DNA of 64,000 nucleotides from Kordiimonadales bacterium IMCC3096 (GTDB taxonomy: Bacteria; Pseudomonadota; Alphaproteobacteria; Minwuiales; Minwuiaceae). Under the pieces are notes generated by a model that worked only from the letters and a program-made list of their open reading frames with translations, was not told the origin of the DNA and made no database searches. The stretch spans positions 3,816,115 through 3,880,114 of the forward strand of contig CP018227.1 in assembly GCA_016865035.1 (NCBI GenBank), given 5' to 3'. Position numbers and translations under genes: made by a program. Below are positions 1 through 8,418 of the stretch, piece by piece (within the stretch, counting starts at the first letter, position 1; each line of letters opens with the position of its first letter).

Positions 1-617
1 TGTACGAGAAGATCAAGGACCGCGACCCCTACATCACGACGGAGGTCGGTCAGCATCAGATGTGGGCGGCACAGCTCTTCAAGTTCGAAAGCCCGAACCG
101 CTGGATGACCTCCGGCGGGCTCGGCACCATGGGCTACGGCCTGCCGGCGGCGATGGGCGCGCAGATCGCGCACCCTGACAAGCTGGTGGTCGATATCGCC
201 GGTGAAGCCTCGATCATGATGAACATTCAGGAAATGTCGACGCTGGCGCAGTACAAGCTGCCTGTGAAGATCTTCATCCTGAACAACCAGTGGATGGGCA
301 TGGTCCGCCAGTGGCAGGAACTGATGCACGGCAAGCGCTATTCGGAGAGCTACGTGGAGAGCCTGCCGGACTTCGTGAAGCTGGCCGAGAGCTTCGGTGC
401 GGTGGGCCTGAAGGCGGAAACGCCGGACGAGATGGACAGCCTGATCGACGAGATGATTGCCGTGGACCGGCCCGTCATCGCCGATGTTCGCGTTGATCCG
501 GCCGAGAACGTGTACCCGATGGTGCCGTCCGGGGCCGCACACAACGAAATGATCCTGGGGAACGAAGCGGGCGCGGAGTCACCCCAGGCCACCGATCAGG
601 GACTGGCACTCGTCTGA
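1..617 (+). CDS. ilvB: Acetolactate synthase large subunit, C-terminal part
   Basis: This is the 3' end of a gene that starts before the window; the frame is open from base 3. The product condenses two pyruvates, or pyruvate and 2-oxobutyrate, in the first committed step of branched-chain amino acid synthesis, using thiamine diphosphate (ThDP). The visible part is the C-terminal ThDP-binding domain: TSGGLGTMGYGLPAAMGA, then the GEASIMMNIQEM stretch in place of the usual GDGSF motif, then NNQWMGMVRQWQE. The regulatory subunit gene ilvN follows 93 bases downstream and ilvC after that, so this is an ilvBNC operon. The isozyme class cannot be judged without the N-terminus. Confidence 0.95.
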   Translation, partial: YEKIKDRDPYITTEVGQHQMWAAQLFKFESPNRWMTSGGLGTMGYGLPAAMGAQIAHPDKLVVDIAGEASIMMNIQEMSTLAQYKLPVKIFILNNQWMGMVRQWQELMHGKRYSESYVESLPDFVKLAESFGAVGLKAETPDEMDSLIDEMIAVDRPVIADVRVDPAENVYPMVPSGAAHNEMILGNEAGAESPQATDQGLALV

Positions 618-710
618 GCCGGAACCGCAACGAACTCTATCTCTCAGGAGGGACGGTCGCGCGAAGGGGATGCCGGACAGGTAATCGCCTTCGCCACACC
701 GTGAAGCGAC

Positions 711-1217
711 ATGCAAGACACCATAGAACGTCACACGATATCCGCCGTGGTCGACAATGAGTCCGGCGTCCTGGCCCGGGTCATCGGCCTGTTTTCCGGT
801 CGTGGCTACAACATCGACAGCCTGACGGTGTCGGAGGTCGATCGCGACAACGGGATTTCCCGCATCAACATCGTCACCACCGGCACGCCGATGATCATCG
901 AGCAGATCAAGGCACAGCTCGACCGGCTGGTGCCGGTGCACCGGGTTGCCGACCTGACCGTGCAGGGACCGCATATCGAGCGGGAGCTGGCGCTGCTGAA
1001 GGTGCGCAACTCCGGTGAGAAGCGGGTGGAGGCCCTGCGAATCGCCGACATCTTCCGCGCCCGTGCCGTCGATGCGACCGACCGCAGCTTCGTCTTCGAG
1101 ATCACCGGCTCCGCCTCCAAGATCGACGCCTTTGCCGACCTGATGCGGCCTCTGGGACTGGTGGACATGAGCCGCACCGGCGTCGCCGCCATCAGCCGTG
1201 GCCCGGACGAAATCTGA
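711..1217 (+). CDS. ilvN: Acetolactate synthase small (regulatory) subunit
   Basis: The 168-residue protein is the regulatory partner of IlvB and is expected to carry valine feedback sensitivity. The N-terminal ACT domain is clear (residues about 5-80: HTISAVVDNESGVLARVIGLF, then GYNIDSLTVSEVD), followed by the usual C-terminal ALS_ss domain. Length is typical. The 711 ATG is the first start in frame, but the strong purine tract AGGAGGGA lies about 60 bases upstream, so initiation signals right at this start are weak. It sits between ilvB and ilvC in the same orientation. Confidence 0.95.
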   Translation: MQDTIERHTISAVVDNESGVLARVIGLFSGRGYNIDSLTVSEVDRDNGISRINIVTTGTPMIIEQIKAQLDRLVPVHRVADLTVQGPHIERELALLKVRNSGEKRVEALRIADIFRARAVDATDRSFVFEITGSASKIDAFADLMRPLGLVDMSRTGVAAISRGPDEI

Positions 1218-1323
1218 GGAATCAACCGCGCGCGCTGGCGCGCCCCGCGAAATACGGCGTTGCGCCAGGGCCGCACTTGCGGCACAGCAGCGCCCATGAA
1301 CCGAGACCCTGAGGAGGACCTGA

Positions 1324-2346
<1,023 letters not shown>

Positions 2347-2364
2347 TCCGCGCGATCGGTTGTG

Positions 2365-2387
2365 CCTGACCCGGCAGCCGGGTCAGG
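2365..2387 (+). terminator. Perfect 10-bp hairpin after ilvC
   Basis: Arms CCTGACCCGG (2365-2374) and CCGGGTCAGG (2378-2387) are exactly complementary around a 3-base loop. There is no T run after it, so it may be an RNA-stabilising or pausing structure upstream of the T-tailed hairpin that follows. Confidence 0.5.
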
Positions 2388-2403
2388 ACCGGGACGAGAG
2401 AGG

Positions 2404-2434
2404 GGCCGTCCGCAGGAAACTGCGGGCGGCCTTT
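2404..2434 (+). terminator. Rho-independent terminator of the ilvBNC operon
   Basis: Arms GGCCGTCCGCAG (2404-2415) and CTGCGGGCGGCC (2420-2431) pair with one G:U around a GAAA-type loop and are followed by TTTCTC. The position, about 60 bases after the ilvC stop, fits operon termination. Confidence 0.8.
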
Positions 2435-2539
2435 CTCATGTGGGAGGAAATCCTGCGGAGATGCTTCTGCTGCCTTGATGAATGCCAGTTGCATGGGAGG
2501 ATTGCAGGGCCGGAAAGGCTGCGGTGGCGAGCTTTGCAT

Positions 2540-2853
2540 CTTGCTTGAACAGTAGAAAATTGTGAAATCCGTCTGATTGTGCGGAGAATTTTTCTTTATG
2601 AAATATTGCTGAATTAATATTGCAAATTATCAAGAAACAATAATGAAAAATAAACATCAATAAAATAATATTTGTAATGAATTGTCTTGAATAAATGGAC
2701 CTGTTGAAATGAATTGTGGTAGTATCAATCAAAAGTATTGATGTTTGCCGAACGATTCCCGTTATCCGGGTTTTTCTATCATCTGGCGTATGTTGCACTG
2801 CAAACCAATCTGACTATGCTGTTCGCACCAGCAAAATCAGTAGGAGTTCGGAC
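2540..2853. other. AT-rich intergenic stretch upstream of the methyltransferase
   Basis: Roughly bases 2550-2750 are strongly AT-rich, with runs such as AATAAAATAATATTTG, in a window that is otherwise clearly GC-rich. I see no convincing gene here: the reading frames that cross it have no recognisable protein pattern. It probably holds the promoter and leader of the methyltransferase gene. I cannot fix a -35/-10 pair with confidence because many near-matches occur by composition alone. A second AT-rich stretch at 4660-4860 brackets the other end of the two-gene islet. Confidence 0.6.
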
Positions 2854-3906
2854 ATGACCGTGCATGCGAGCGATGTGGCAGCGGAGAGCGCACAATGTGT
2901 GGAAACCGCCGAAGAACTTTCGACCATCGCTTTCAGCTTCATGGCGTCCAAGGCTCTCTTCGCAGGGCTGCACATCGACCTCTTCACGGAGTTGACGGGG
3001 GAACCCAGGACGCCGGAGGAGCTCGCCAGGGCCACTGGCGTACCCGTGAACAGGATCGTCATGCTGACCACGGCGCTAGCGAGCATCGGCATCCTGACCT
3101 GGGCTGACGACCGGCGTCTGCAGAACTCCCCGGCGGCGGAAAATTTCCTGTCGAAACATTCGAAGTACGATTTCGGTGACTACCTGCGCTACCAGATCGA
3201 CCAGCAGATGTACCCGTTCCTGCTGCAGTTGAACGCGGTGATGAAGGACGACCTGTCGGACGATGCCATCGCGTCCTACCGTCACTGGATGGCGGATGAG
3301 GAGCAGGCGTCGGTCTATTCCGAGAGCCAGCATGCCGGCTCGCTCGGTCCGGGGCGCACGCTGGCGCGACTGGTGGATCTGTCCGGCGCGACCAGCCTGC
3401 TGGACGTCGGCGGCGGCACCGGGGCCATGACGATCAGCCTGTGCAAGGCCTACACGGACCTGCACTCGACCATCATCGACTTCCCGAACGTGGCGGAGAT
3501 CGGCTGGCGCTTCATTGCGGAGGCCGATCTGGTTGACCGCGTCCGCTACATCCCGGGCAATGCGGTGGAGGTCGCCTGGCCGGGCGATCAGGATGCCATC
3601 CTGATGTCCTACCTGTTGAGTGGTGTTCCGGGTGACGCGGTCGCGACCCTGCTGGAGAAGGCCTATGCCGCGCTGGCACCCGGTGGCAAGCTGCTGATCC
3701 ATGATTTCATGGTGGAGGAAGACCGCTCCGGCCCGGCCCTGGCGGCGCTCTGGCAGCTCCAGCACATGGCATTCACGCCGGAGGCGCGCTCACTGTCCGT
3801 GGGCTGGCTGATCGCGAAGGGCCGCGAGATCGGCTTCGGGACCGACGGCGGGCAAAGCCTCATTCCCGCCATGACCAAGCTGGTCGTCCTCGAGAAGCCT
3901 GCATGA
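2854..3906 (+). CDS. Family-2 (COMT-like) SAM-dependent O-methyltransferase
   Basis: The protein (350 residues from the chosen start) has the two-part layout of plant-COMT-like bacterial methyltransferases. It has an N-terminal winged-helix dimerisation domain (about 20-100, with SKALFAGLHIDLFTEL) and a C-terminal Rossmann SAM domain with motif I DVGGGTG at 184-190 and the later FPNVAE acidic loop. The family includes hydroxyneurosporene and various phenolic or antibiotic O-methyltransferases; the substrate here cannot be told. I chose the ATG at 2854 because TAGGAG precedes it by 8 bases. The frame is open back to 2716, but that extension lies in AT-rich sequence and has no family pattern. 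The next gene encodes a SnoaL-like protein, a common partner in small-molecule tailoring. Confidence 0.85.
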   Translation: MTVHASDVAAESAQCVETAEELSTIAFSFMASKALFAGLHIDLFTELTGEPRTPEELARATGVPVNRIVMLTTALASIGILTWADDRRLQNSPAAENFLSKHSKYDFGDYLRYQIDQQMYPFLLQLNAVMKDDLSDDAIASYRHWMADEEQASVYSESQHAGSLGPGRTLARLVDLSGATSLLDVGGGTGAMTISLCKAYTDLHSTIIDFPNVAEIGWRFIAEADLVDRVRYIPGNAVEVAWPGDQDAILMSYLLSGVPGDAVATLLEKAYAALAPGGKLLIHDFMVEEDRSGPALAALWQLQHMAFTPEARSLSVGWLIAKGREIGFGTDGGQSLIPAMTKLVVLEKPA

Positions 3907-3969
3907 GCCGCAACATGGTGAAGTTCTGTCCCGAACCATCAGGGGGATCCCGCGCCATGAAATGGCTGT

Positions 3970-3985
3970 AGTCTGTACGGACTAT
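3970..3985. promoter_or_regulatory. Near-palindrome upstream of the SnoaL-like gene
   Basis: TAGTCTGTACGGACTA matches its own reverse complement at 14 of 16 positions and sits 14 bases before the ATG at 3999. It could be an operator or a leader hairpin; no regulator gene is adjacent, so this is only a candidate. Confidence 0.25.
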
Positions 3986-3998
3986 TGGGGAGGACACC

Positions 3999-4472
3999 AT
4001 GACAGACACTGAACTCAGGACCATCGCTGACCGTTTCGCGATCAGCGATGTGATGCATCGCTATGCGACGGCGATCGACATGAAGGATCTGGGGCTGCTG
4101 GAGCAGGTCTTCGACGAGACTGTGGAAAGCGACTTCACGACCCTTGGCGGCAAGCCATGGTCGGGCGCGCGGGCGGACTGGATCGAGATCATGCGCGGGA
4201 CAGTCGGGGGGCTGACCTCGACGCAGCATCTGACCGGCAACCATGTCCACCGCATCGATGGGGACCGGGCGCATCTGACGGCCTACCTGCAGGCGATGCA
4301 CCATCTGTCCGGCGCGCGGGGGGAACCGGACTATCTGATCGGCGGCTATTACGACGTCGACCTGATTCGCCGTGCAGAGGGCTGGCGGATCAGCCGCTAC
4401 AGCCTGACGGTGACCTGGCAGCGTGGCGACCGGGACGTGCTGCGGCAGGCGGCGCGACGCTTGAAGGGCTGA
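3999..4472 (+). CDS. SnoaL-like (NTF2-fold) protein
   Basis: The 157-residue protein has the NTF2/SnoaL_4 pattern: an N-terminal helix with the family stretch ADRFAISDVMHRYATAID, then LEQVFDETVESDF, a central HLTGNHVHRIDGDRA segment, and a C-terminal DLIRRAEGWRISRY strand. Relatives act as dehydratases, cyclases or isomerases on small hydrophobic molecules, with the pocket inside a cone-shaped barrel. GGGGAGG lies 5-11 bases before the ATG. It follows the O-methyltransferase by 92 bases on the same strand, suggesting a shared small-molecule role. I cannot name a substrate. Confidence 0.8.
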   Translation: MTDTELRTIADRFAISDVMHRYATAIDMKDLGLLEQVFDETVESDFTTLGGKPWSGARADWIEIMRGTVGGLTSTQHLTGNHVHRIDGDRAHLTAYLQAMHHLSGARGEPDYLIGGYYDVDLIRRAEGWRISRYSLTVTWQRGDRDVLRQAARRLKG

Positions 4473-5104
4473 CCGCCGGGAGAATGCGGCGGTATTGCGC
4501 TCCGGACGCAGCCGTGAACTGACTTGTGCGGTGAGGGGGAGGCAAACCGGTTCCGGTCTGCCGATCCCTGATCGTGGTCAGGTAGGGTAGGAACCTGGCA
4601 TCGCGACAGATTCAACGGGTGTGAATGTCGCCCGGTTCCCGGAATCAGAGTGAGACCCTGGCACTTCCTGTTTCAATCCGGAAAATGGAAAAGAAAATAA
4701 TGCTGAATTCCGTCGAAAAATATTGCCTGCCGGACCGATAATAAAAACATAGTGAAAAATCACTGACTTCCGCTTCTGCGAAATATCTGATGACATTTCA
4801 ATGAATATCAAGTAGAAGAAGCATCTGCCGTGCAGTTGTTCGTGTGAAATCAAGCAATCTACATTGGCTGAATGGCGGGGCCATCGCTCACAGGTGATCG
4901 GGAATCCCGCCGGACGAAAATCTGCGAAATCGACCGTGTGACTGCAGGTACCGAGGCGGAATCCATGCCGTGTCGGGGCCGGTTCAGGCCGGGACTGTGC
5001 CCTGCGGGCCGGTCCGACCCTGATGAGGATGGACGCGGGCGCAGGTGAATTCGAACAGGATCAATCATAGCGCAGGCGGCGCTTCCCCCGCCGGAGGAAC
5101 GACA
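4473..5104. other. Intergenic region with second AT-rich stretch
   Basis: This 632-base gap contains no gene I can support. Bases about 4660-4860 are AT-rich, like 2550-2750. They share AAATA(A/T)TGCTGAATT with the first stretch (4695-4709 against 2601-2615, one mismatch), which may be chance in AT-rich sequence. The rest is ordinary GC-rich sequence leading to the ribosome site of the gene at 5105. Confidence 0.55.
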
Positions 5105-5458
5105 GTGAATTTTCCCGTATGGACGAAACCCGGCATCTACGGCGCAATCGTGGGCGGTGTCATCGTCTCCATCGTGGGCTTTTCCGCGGGCGGCTGGATG
5201 ACCGGCAGCAAGGCGAACGAGATGGCGCATTCGATGGCCGCTGACCAGGTCGTCGCCGCTCTGGTGCCGGTCTGTCACAATACGGCTGCTGCCGATCCGG
5301 ATCGGGAAGCCAAGGTGCTGACCATCAGCCAGTCGGTCGGCTACAGCCGGTACAAGGCAGTGATGGAAGCTGGTTGGGCCACGCCTCCGGGAAGCGACTC
5401 ACCTGATGTCAATCTGGCGCGTGCCTGCGTCGAAGGCCTGAATCTCGACGCGTCCTGA
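5105..5458 (+). CDS. Membrane-anchored hypothetical protein
   Basis: The 117-residue protein has one N-terminal membrane helix (about residues 10-32, GIYGAIVGGVIVSIVGFSAGG) followed by WMTGSKANEMA and a small soluble domain with two cysteines, at VCHN and RACVEG. Small alphaproteobacterial proteins of this layout are common and uncharacterised. GTG at 5105 is preferred because GGAGG lies 7 bases upstream; a GTG at 5045 in the same frame would add 20 low-complexity residues and lacks such a site. The C-terminal domain probably faces the periplasm. Function unknown. Confidence 0.75.
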   Translation: MNFPVWTKPGIYGAIVGGVIVSIVGFSAGGWMTGSKANEMAHSMAADQVVAALVPVCHNTAAADPDREAKVLTISQSVGYSRYKAVMEAGWATPPGSDSPDVNLARACVEGLNLDAS

Positions 5459-5476
5459 GATAGCGATGACCGATCA

Positions 5477-5507
5477 GCGTCGGGCGTGTGCAAGGCACGT
5501 CCGACGC
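5477..5507 (+). terminator. Strong hairpin after the hypothetical gene
   Basis: A 13-bp stem (5477-5489 with 5495-5507, two G:U pairs) closes a 5-base loop GCAAG, 18 bases after the stop codon at 5458. There is no T run, so it may stabilise the 3' end or act with Rho rather than as a classical terminator. Confidence 0.45.
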
Positions 5508-5809
5508 CGGTCCTGCCGATCTCGGGGACACCAGTAGGCACAATTACGGCACCTGCCGTCGGGAGAACGAGACGCTTGTCGCGAAACGCGCAGGTCCGCA
5601 CGTGAGCGTCGGACGTTGAGCGCGCACGCCGCGCCCGATGACCGCTGTCGGGCAGGAGTATTCGTGATTCTGAAGCCACGTCCCGATGTATCGGCGCGGG
5701 TGCACTTCCCCTCATCCTCCAGACCGCAGGATCCCAGGTGCGAGGGGTCCATCAGGGTCACCAAAAGTTTCGGTGGACCATCCCATTATGTTATCCAGAA
5801 GGACCACTC
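5508..5809. other. Leader/promoter region of the DgcN-like operon
   Basis: About 300 bases without a supportable gene. It must contain the promoter of the operon starting at 5810. I saw no clear -35/-10 pair, riboswitch or palindrome. Frames crossing it are continuations of the downstream gene's frame or of shadows. Confidence 0.4.
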
Positions 5810-6949
5810 ATGCAGACCCAACGCCCAGTCGATCTCGGACAAGCAAGCGACGTTCCGGCAGGATCAGCACCCACGGCAATCGTCTACTGCGAAGGAAATT
5901 TCGGGAAGATCGACGGCAAGACCGCCAATGGCCTTGTCCGGCATTCGGAAAAGTATCGCATTGTCTCGGTGATCGACAGTGATAACGACGGGCGTGACAG
6001 TGGTCAGATCCTTGGGCATCTCGCCAACCAGATCCCGGTCCACCGCGACCTCGGGTCGGCGCTGGGCGAGGAGGTACTGGTTCCCGACACCTTCATTTAC
6101 GGCATGGCACCGGCCAACGGAAAGCTGTCGCCGAAGGATCGCGCCGTGGTGCTTGCGGCAATCACGCGGGGCATGAACATCGTCAGCGGTCTGCACGAGT
6201 ATCTGGGCGACGATGACGAGATCGCCACCGCAGCACGTTCTCATGGCGTGGCCATCCGGGACGTCCGCAGGCCGCGCCCGGTCAAGGACATGCGTCTGTT
6301 CGACGGCAGCGTTGGCGACGTTGAGGCTATTCGCATTGCCGTGCTGGGCACGGATTGCGCAATCGGAAAGCGGACAACAGCGACCGTCCTCTCCGATGCC
6401 CTGAACGACCACGGCATCCGCACCGTGGTGGTGGGAACGGGCCAGACGGGTCTGATGCAGGGCGCGCGCTACGGCGTCGCGCTGGACGCCGTGCCGCCAC
6501 AATATTGTTGCGGAGAACTGGAGCGGGCAGTTGTCGCCGCCTCGGTCAACGAGCGGCCGGACGTTATCCTGATCGAGGGCCAGGGCGCGTTGAGCCACCC
6601 GGCCTTCTGCACATCCGCGTTCATCCTTCGCGGCAGCCAGCCGCAGGCGGTCATCCTGCAGCATGCTCCCCGACGCGCCCATCGCTGTGACTTTCCGACG
6701 ATGCCGATGCCCGACCCACGTGACGAGATCGCCCTGATCGAGGCGTTCTCCGATACCAGAGTGATCGGCATGACGATCAATCACGAGGATATGACCGACA
6801 GCGATATCGGGTCAGCCATCATCAGCTACCAGAGTGAACTGTGCATTCCCGTGACCGATGCGTTGAGCCGCCCCGCGATGGAACTCGCGGAGATGGTGCT
6901 GTCGGCATTTCCGGAACTGCGCACTGCGCCCGCCATGGCCATGGCATGA
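5810..6949 (+). CDS. DUF1611 family protein, DgcN-like
   Basis: The 379-residue protein belongs to the DUF1611 family by overall pattern. The N-terminal domain has TAIVYCEGNFGKIDGKTANG and ends near PDTFIYGMAPANGKL. The C-terminal P-loop-like domain carries GTDCAIGKRTT at 180-190, GTGQTGLMQGARYG, and EGQGALSHP. A family member, DgcN, has been reported as a D-glutamate N-acetyltransferase acting with the enolase-superfamily enzyme DgcA. Here the partner is instead a PLP racemase whose start overlaps this stop by ATGA. I chose the ATG at 5810 because AGAAGGA precedes it; the frame is open back to 5738. The substrate is inferred only. Confidence 0.8.
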   Translation: MQTQRPVDLGQASDVPAGSAPTAIVYCEGNFGKIDGKTANGLVRHSEKYRIVSVIDSDNDGRDSGQILGHLANQIPVHRDLGSALGEEVLVPDTFIYGMAPANGKLSPKDRAVVLAAITRGMNIVSGLHEYLGDDDEIATAARSHGVAIRDVRRPRPVKDMRLFDGSVGDVEAIRIAVLGTDCAIGKRTTATVLSDALNDHGIRTVVVGTGQTGLMQGARYGVALDAVPPQYCCGELERAVVAASVNERPDVILIEGQGALSHPAFCTSAFILRGSQPQAVILQHAPRRAHRCDFPTMPMPDPRDEIALIEAFSDTRVIGMTINHEDMTDSDIGSAIISYQSELCIPVTDALSRPAMELAEMVLSAFPELRTAPAMAMA

Positions 6950-8067
6950 CGGCACCGCGCATCGAGATCGAATTGGGAAAGATCCAGTACAACACACGTC
7001 ACATCGTCACACAGTTGCGTGCACACGGCATCGGGGTGACAGGCGTGACCAAGGCTGTCTGCGGTCACCCTGCCGTTGCCAGGGCCATGCTGGACGGGGG
7101 CGCCACCGGATTGGCTGAGTCACGGATCACCAATGTCGTGCGGTTGCTCGGCGCGGGCATGACGTGTCCCATTGCGATGATCCGGACACCGATGAAGAGT
7201 CAGGCCGAGCTGGTCAGCCAAGATTGTGTCACCAGCTACAACACCGAAATCGAGGTCGTCATGTGCCTTGCTGCGGCTGCGCGCAAGACGGGAAAGATTC
7301 ACGGTATCGTACTGATGGTCGAGATGGGCGACATGCGCGAGGGGATCATGTCGGCCGACCTGACAGCGTTCGCCCGGGATGTGCTTGCCACGACCGGTGT
7401 TTCCCTAAAGGGCATTGGCGCGAACTTCGCCTGCCTCGGTGGTGTCGCGCCTGACGCCGTCACGATGGCGCGTTTCTCGGCCATCGCAACGGACATCGAA
7501 GGCGCGACGGGATGCAAGCTGGACACTGTTTCCGGCGGCAATTCGGCCAACCTGCCGTGGGCCCTTGCAAGTCGCGAACTGTCACGGGTCAATGATCTGC
7601 GGTTGGGCGAAGCAATCCTTCTTGGCGTTGACCCCCTTTCAGGTATCCGTATCGATGGACTCCACACCGACGCCTTCACGCTGATTGCGGAGGTGATCGA
7701 GTCCAAGGTCAAGGCGACTTCGGGATCGCTTGCCGTTGCGGATCCTGCTTGGCGGGGACTTCGTCTGGTGCCGGACAATGACCATTGTCCCCGATCACTG
7801 CTTGCGATCGGGCAGCAGGATACCGATGTGACAGGACTCGAAATGCCGGAGGGAGTGGCGTTTGTCGGGGCCACCAGTGACCACTTGGTCATCCGGGCAG
7901 TGAATTCCGCTTTGAGCGTCGGCAGCGAAGTGAGTTTCCAGATGAACTACGGTGCCCTGATGCGCGCGATGAATTCACCCGACATCACCAAGGTCGTTCG
8001 ACACGACTGGCCCTTCACGTCCGCCCCTTCCTCAAGTTATCGAAACCAGTGTCTGGAGACTGCATGA
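6946..8067 (+). CDS. Fold-type III PLP amino acid racemase, Orr/YhfX-like
   Basis: The 373-residue protein resembles alanine-racemase N-terminal-domain enzymes of the ornithine racemase type. The PLP lysine is expected at K36 in GVTGVTKAVCGHP, followed by barrel strands such as VLMVEMGDMREGI, GIGANFACLGG and VSGGNSANLPWA, and a C-terminal beta domain. The likely reaction is racemisation of a free amino acid in the cytosol. It overlaps the upstream DUF1611 gene by ATGA (6946-6949) and the downstream zinc-ribbon gene by ATGA (8064-8067). The three are therefore probably translated together. The frame extends upstream to 6841, inside the previous gene. Substrate (Glu, Orn or other) unknown. Confidence 0.85.
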   Translation: MTAPRIEIELGKIQYNTRHIVTQLRAHGIGVTGVTKAVCGHPAVARAMLDGGATGLAESRITNVVRLLGAGMTCPIAMIRTPMKSQAELVSQDCVTSYNTEIEVVMCLAAAARKTGKIHGIVLMVEMGDMREGIMSADLTAFARDVLATTGVSLKGIGANFACLGGVAPDAVTMARFSAIATDIEGATGCKLDTVSGGNSANLPWALASRELSRVNDLRLGEAILLGVDPLSGIRIDGLHTDAFTLIAEVIESKVKATSGSLAVADPAWRGLRLVPDNDHCPRSLLAIGQQDTDVTGLEMPEGVAFVGATSDHLVIRAVNSALSVGSEVSFQMNYGALMRAMNSPDITKVVRHDWPFTSAPSSSYRNQCLETA

Positions 8068-8270
8068 TACGCCATACCGGCAAAGAACCTGAAGTTTTCG
8101 GGGGCCACGCGCCCCTGCCACGCGCCAATGCCGACGTCGCGAAGACACGATCCTGCCTGCGCTGTCAGGAGAAGTTCGACAGTTCGGGCTTCGGAGAACG
8201 CATCTGTCGTCGCTGCAAGTCGACTTCGAGCTGGCGCGACGGCAATCCGGGGCCGTCCGGCAGGCGCTAG
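8064..8270 (+). CDS. Small zinc-ribbon protein
   Basis: The 68-residue basic protein has two CxxC pairs (C31-C34 in SCLRCQE, C48-C51 in ICRRCKS) spaced as a treble-clef or ribbon zinc site, with disordered ends rich in Arg, Gly and Pro. The ATG at 8064 overlaps the racemase stop as ATGA, which argues for a real, co-translated gene; a GTG at 8049 in the same frame would start inside the racemase. Similar short zinc-ribbon proteins occur in proteobacteria without known function. A nucleic-acid-binding or assembly role is only a guess. Confidence 0.7.
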   Translation: MIRHTGKEPEVFGGHAPLPRANADVAKTRSCLRCQEKFDSSGFGERICRRCKSTSSWRDGNPGPSGRR

Positions 8271-8294
8271 CTTCGTCCCGTCCTGACGACGTGT

Positions 8295-8332
8295 CCCGCG
8301 CGCGCCACACCATGCCGCATGGGCCGCGCGGG
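8295..8332. terminator. GC-rich hairpin after the DgcN-like operon
   Basis: Arms CCCGCGCG (8295-8302) and CGCGCGGG (8325-8332) enclose a 22-base loop, 24 bases after the zinc-ribbon stop. A TTTT run occurs 18 bases further on, too far for a standard terminator. Confidence 0.3.
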
Positions 8333-8418
8333 TCGTCGGGGCAGGGGCAATTTTCTGCTTACCCGTCCGCCCGGCCCCGCTAGCATGTGGTCCCCAGACA
8401 CGTGGCCGGCCCGCAGAC

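Noticed and set aside
670-684. Four-codon mini-frame (MPDR and stop) with a purine tract before ilvN
   Set aside because: Could be a leader peptide, but it has no branched-chain codons and no adjacent attenuator hairpin, so it does not look like ilv attenuation.
2436-2798. Possible small membrane protein on the minus strand in the AT-rich region
   Set aside because: Hydrophobic character comes from AT-rich codons; no ribosome site or family pattern, and it runs into the ilvC terminator. The same holds for the frame at 4578-4853.
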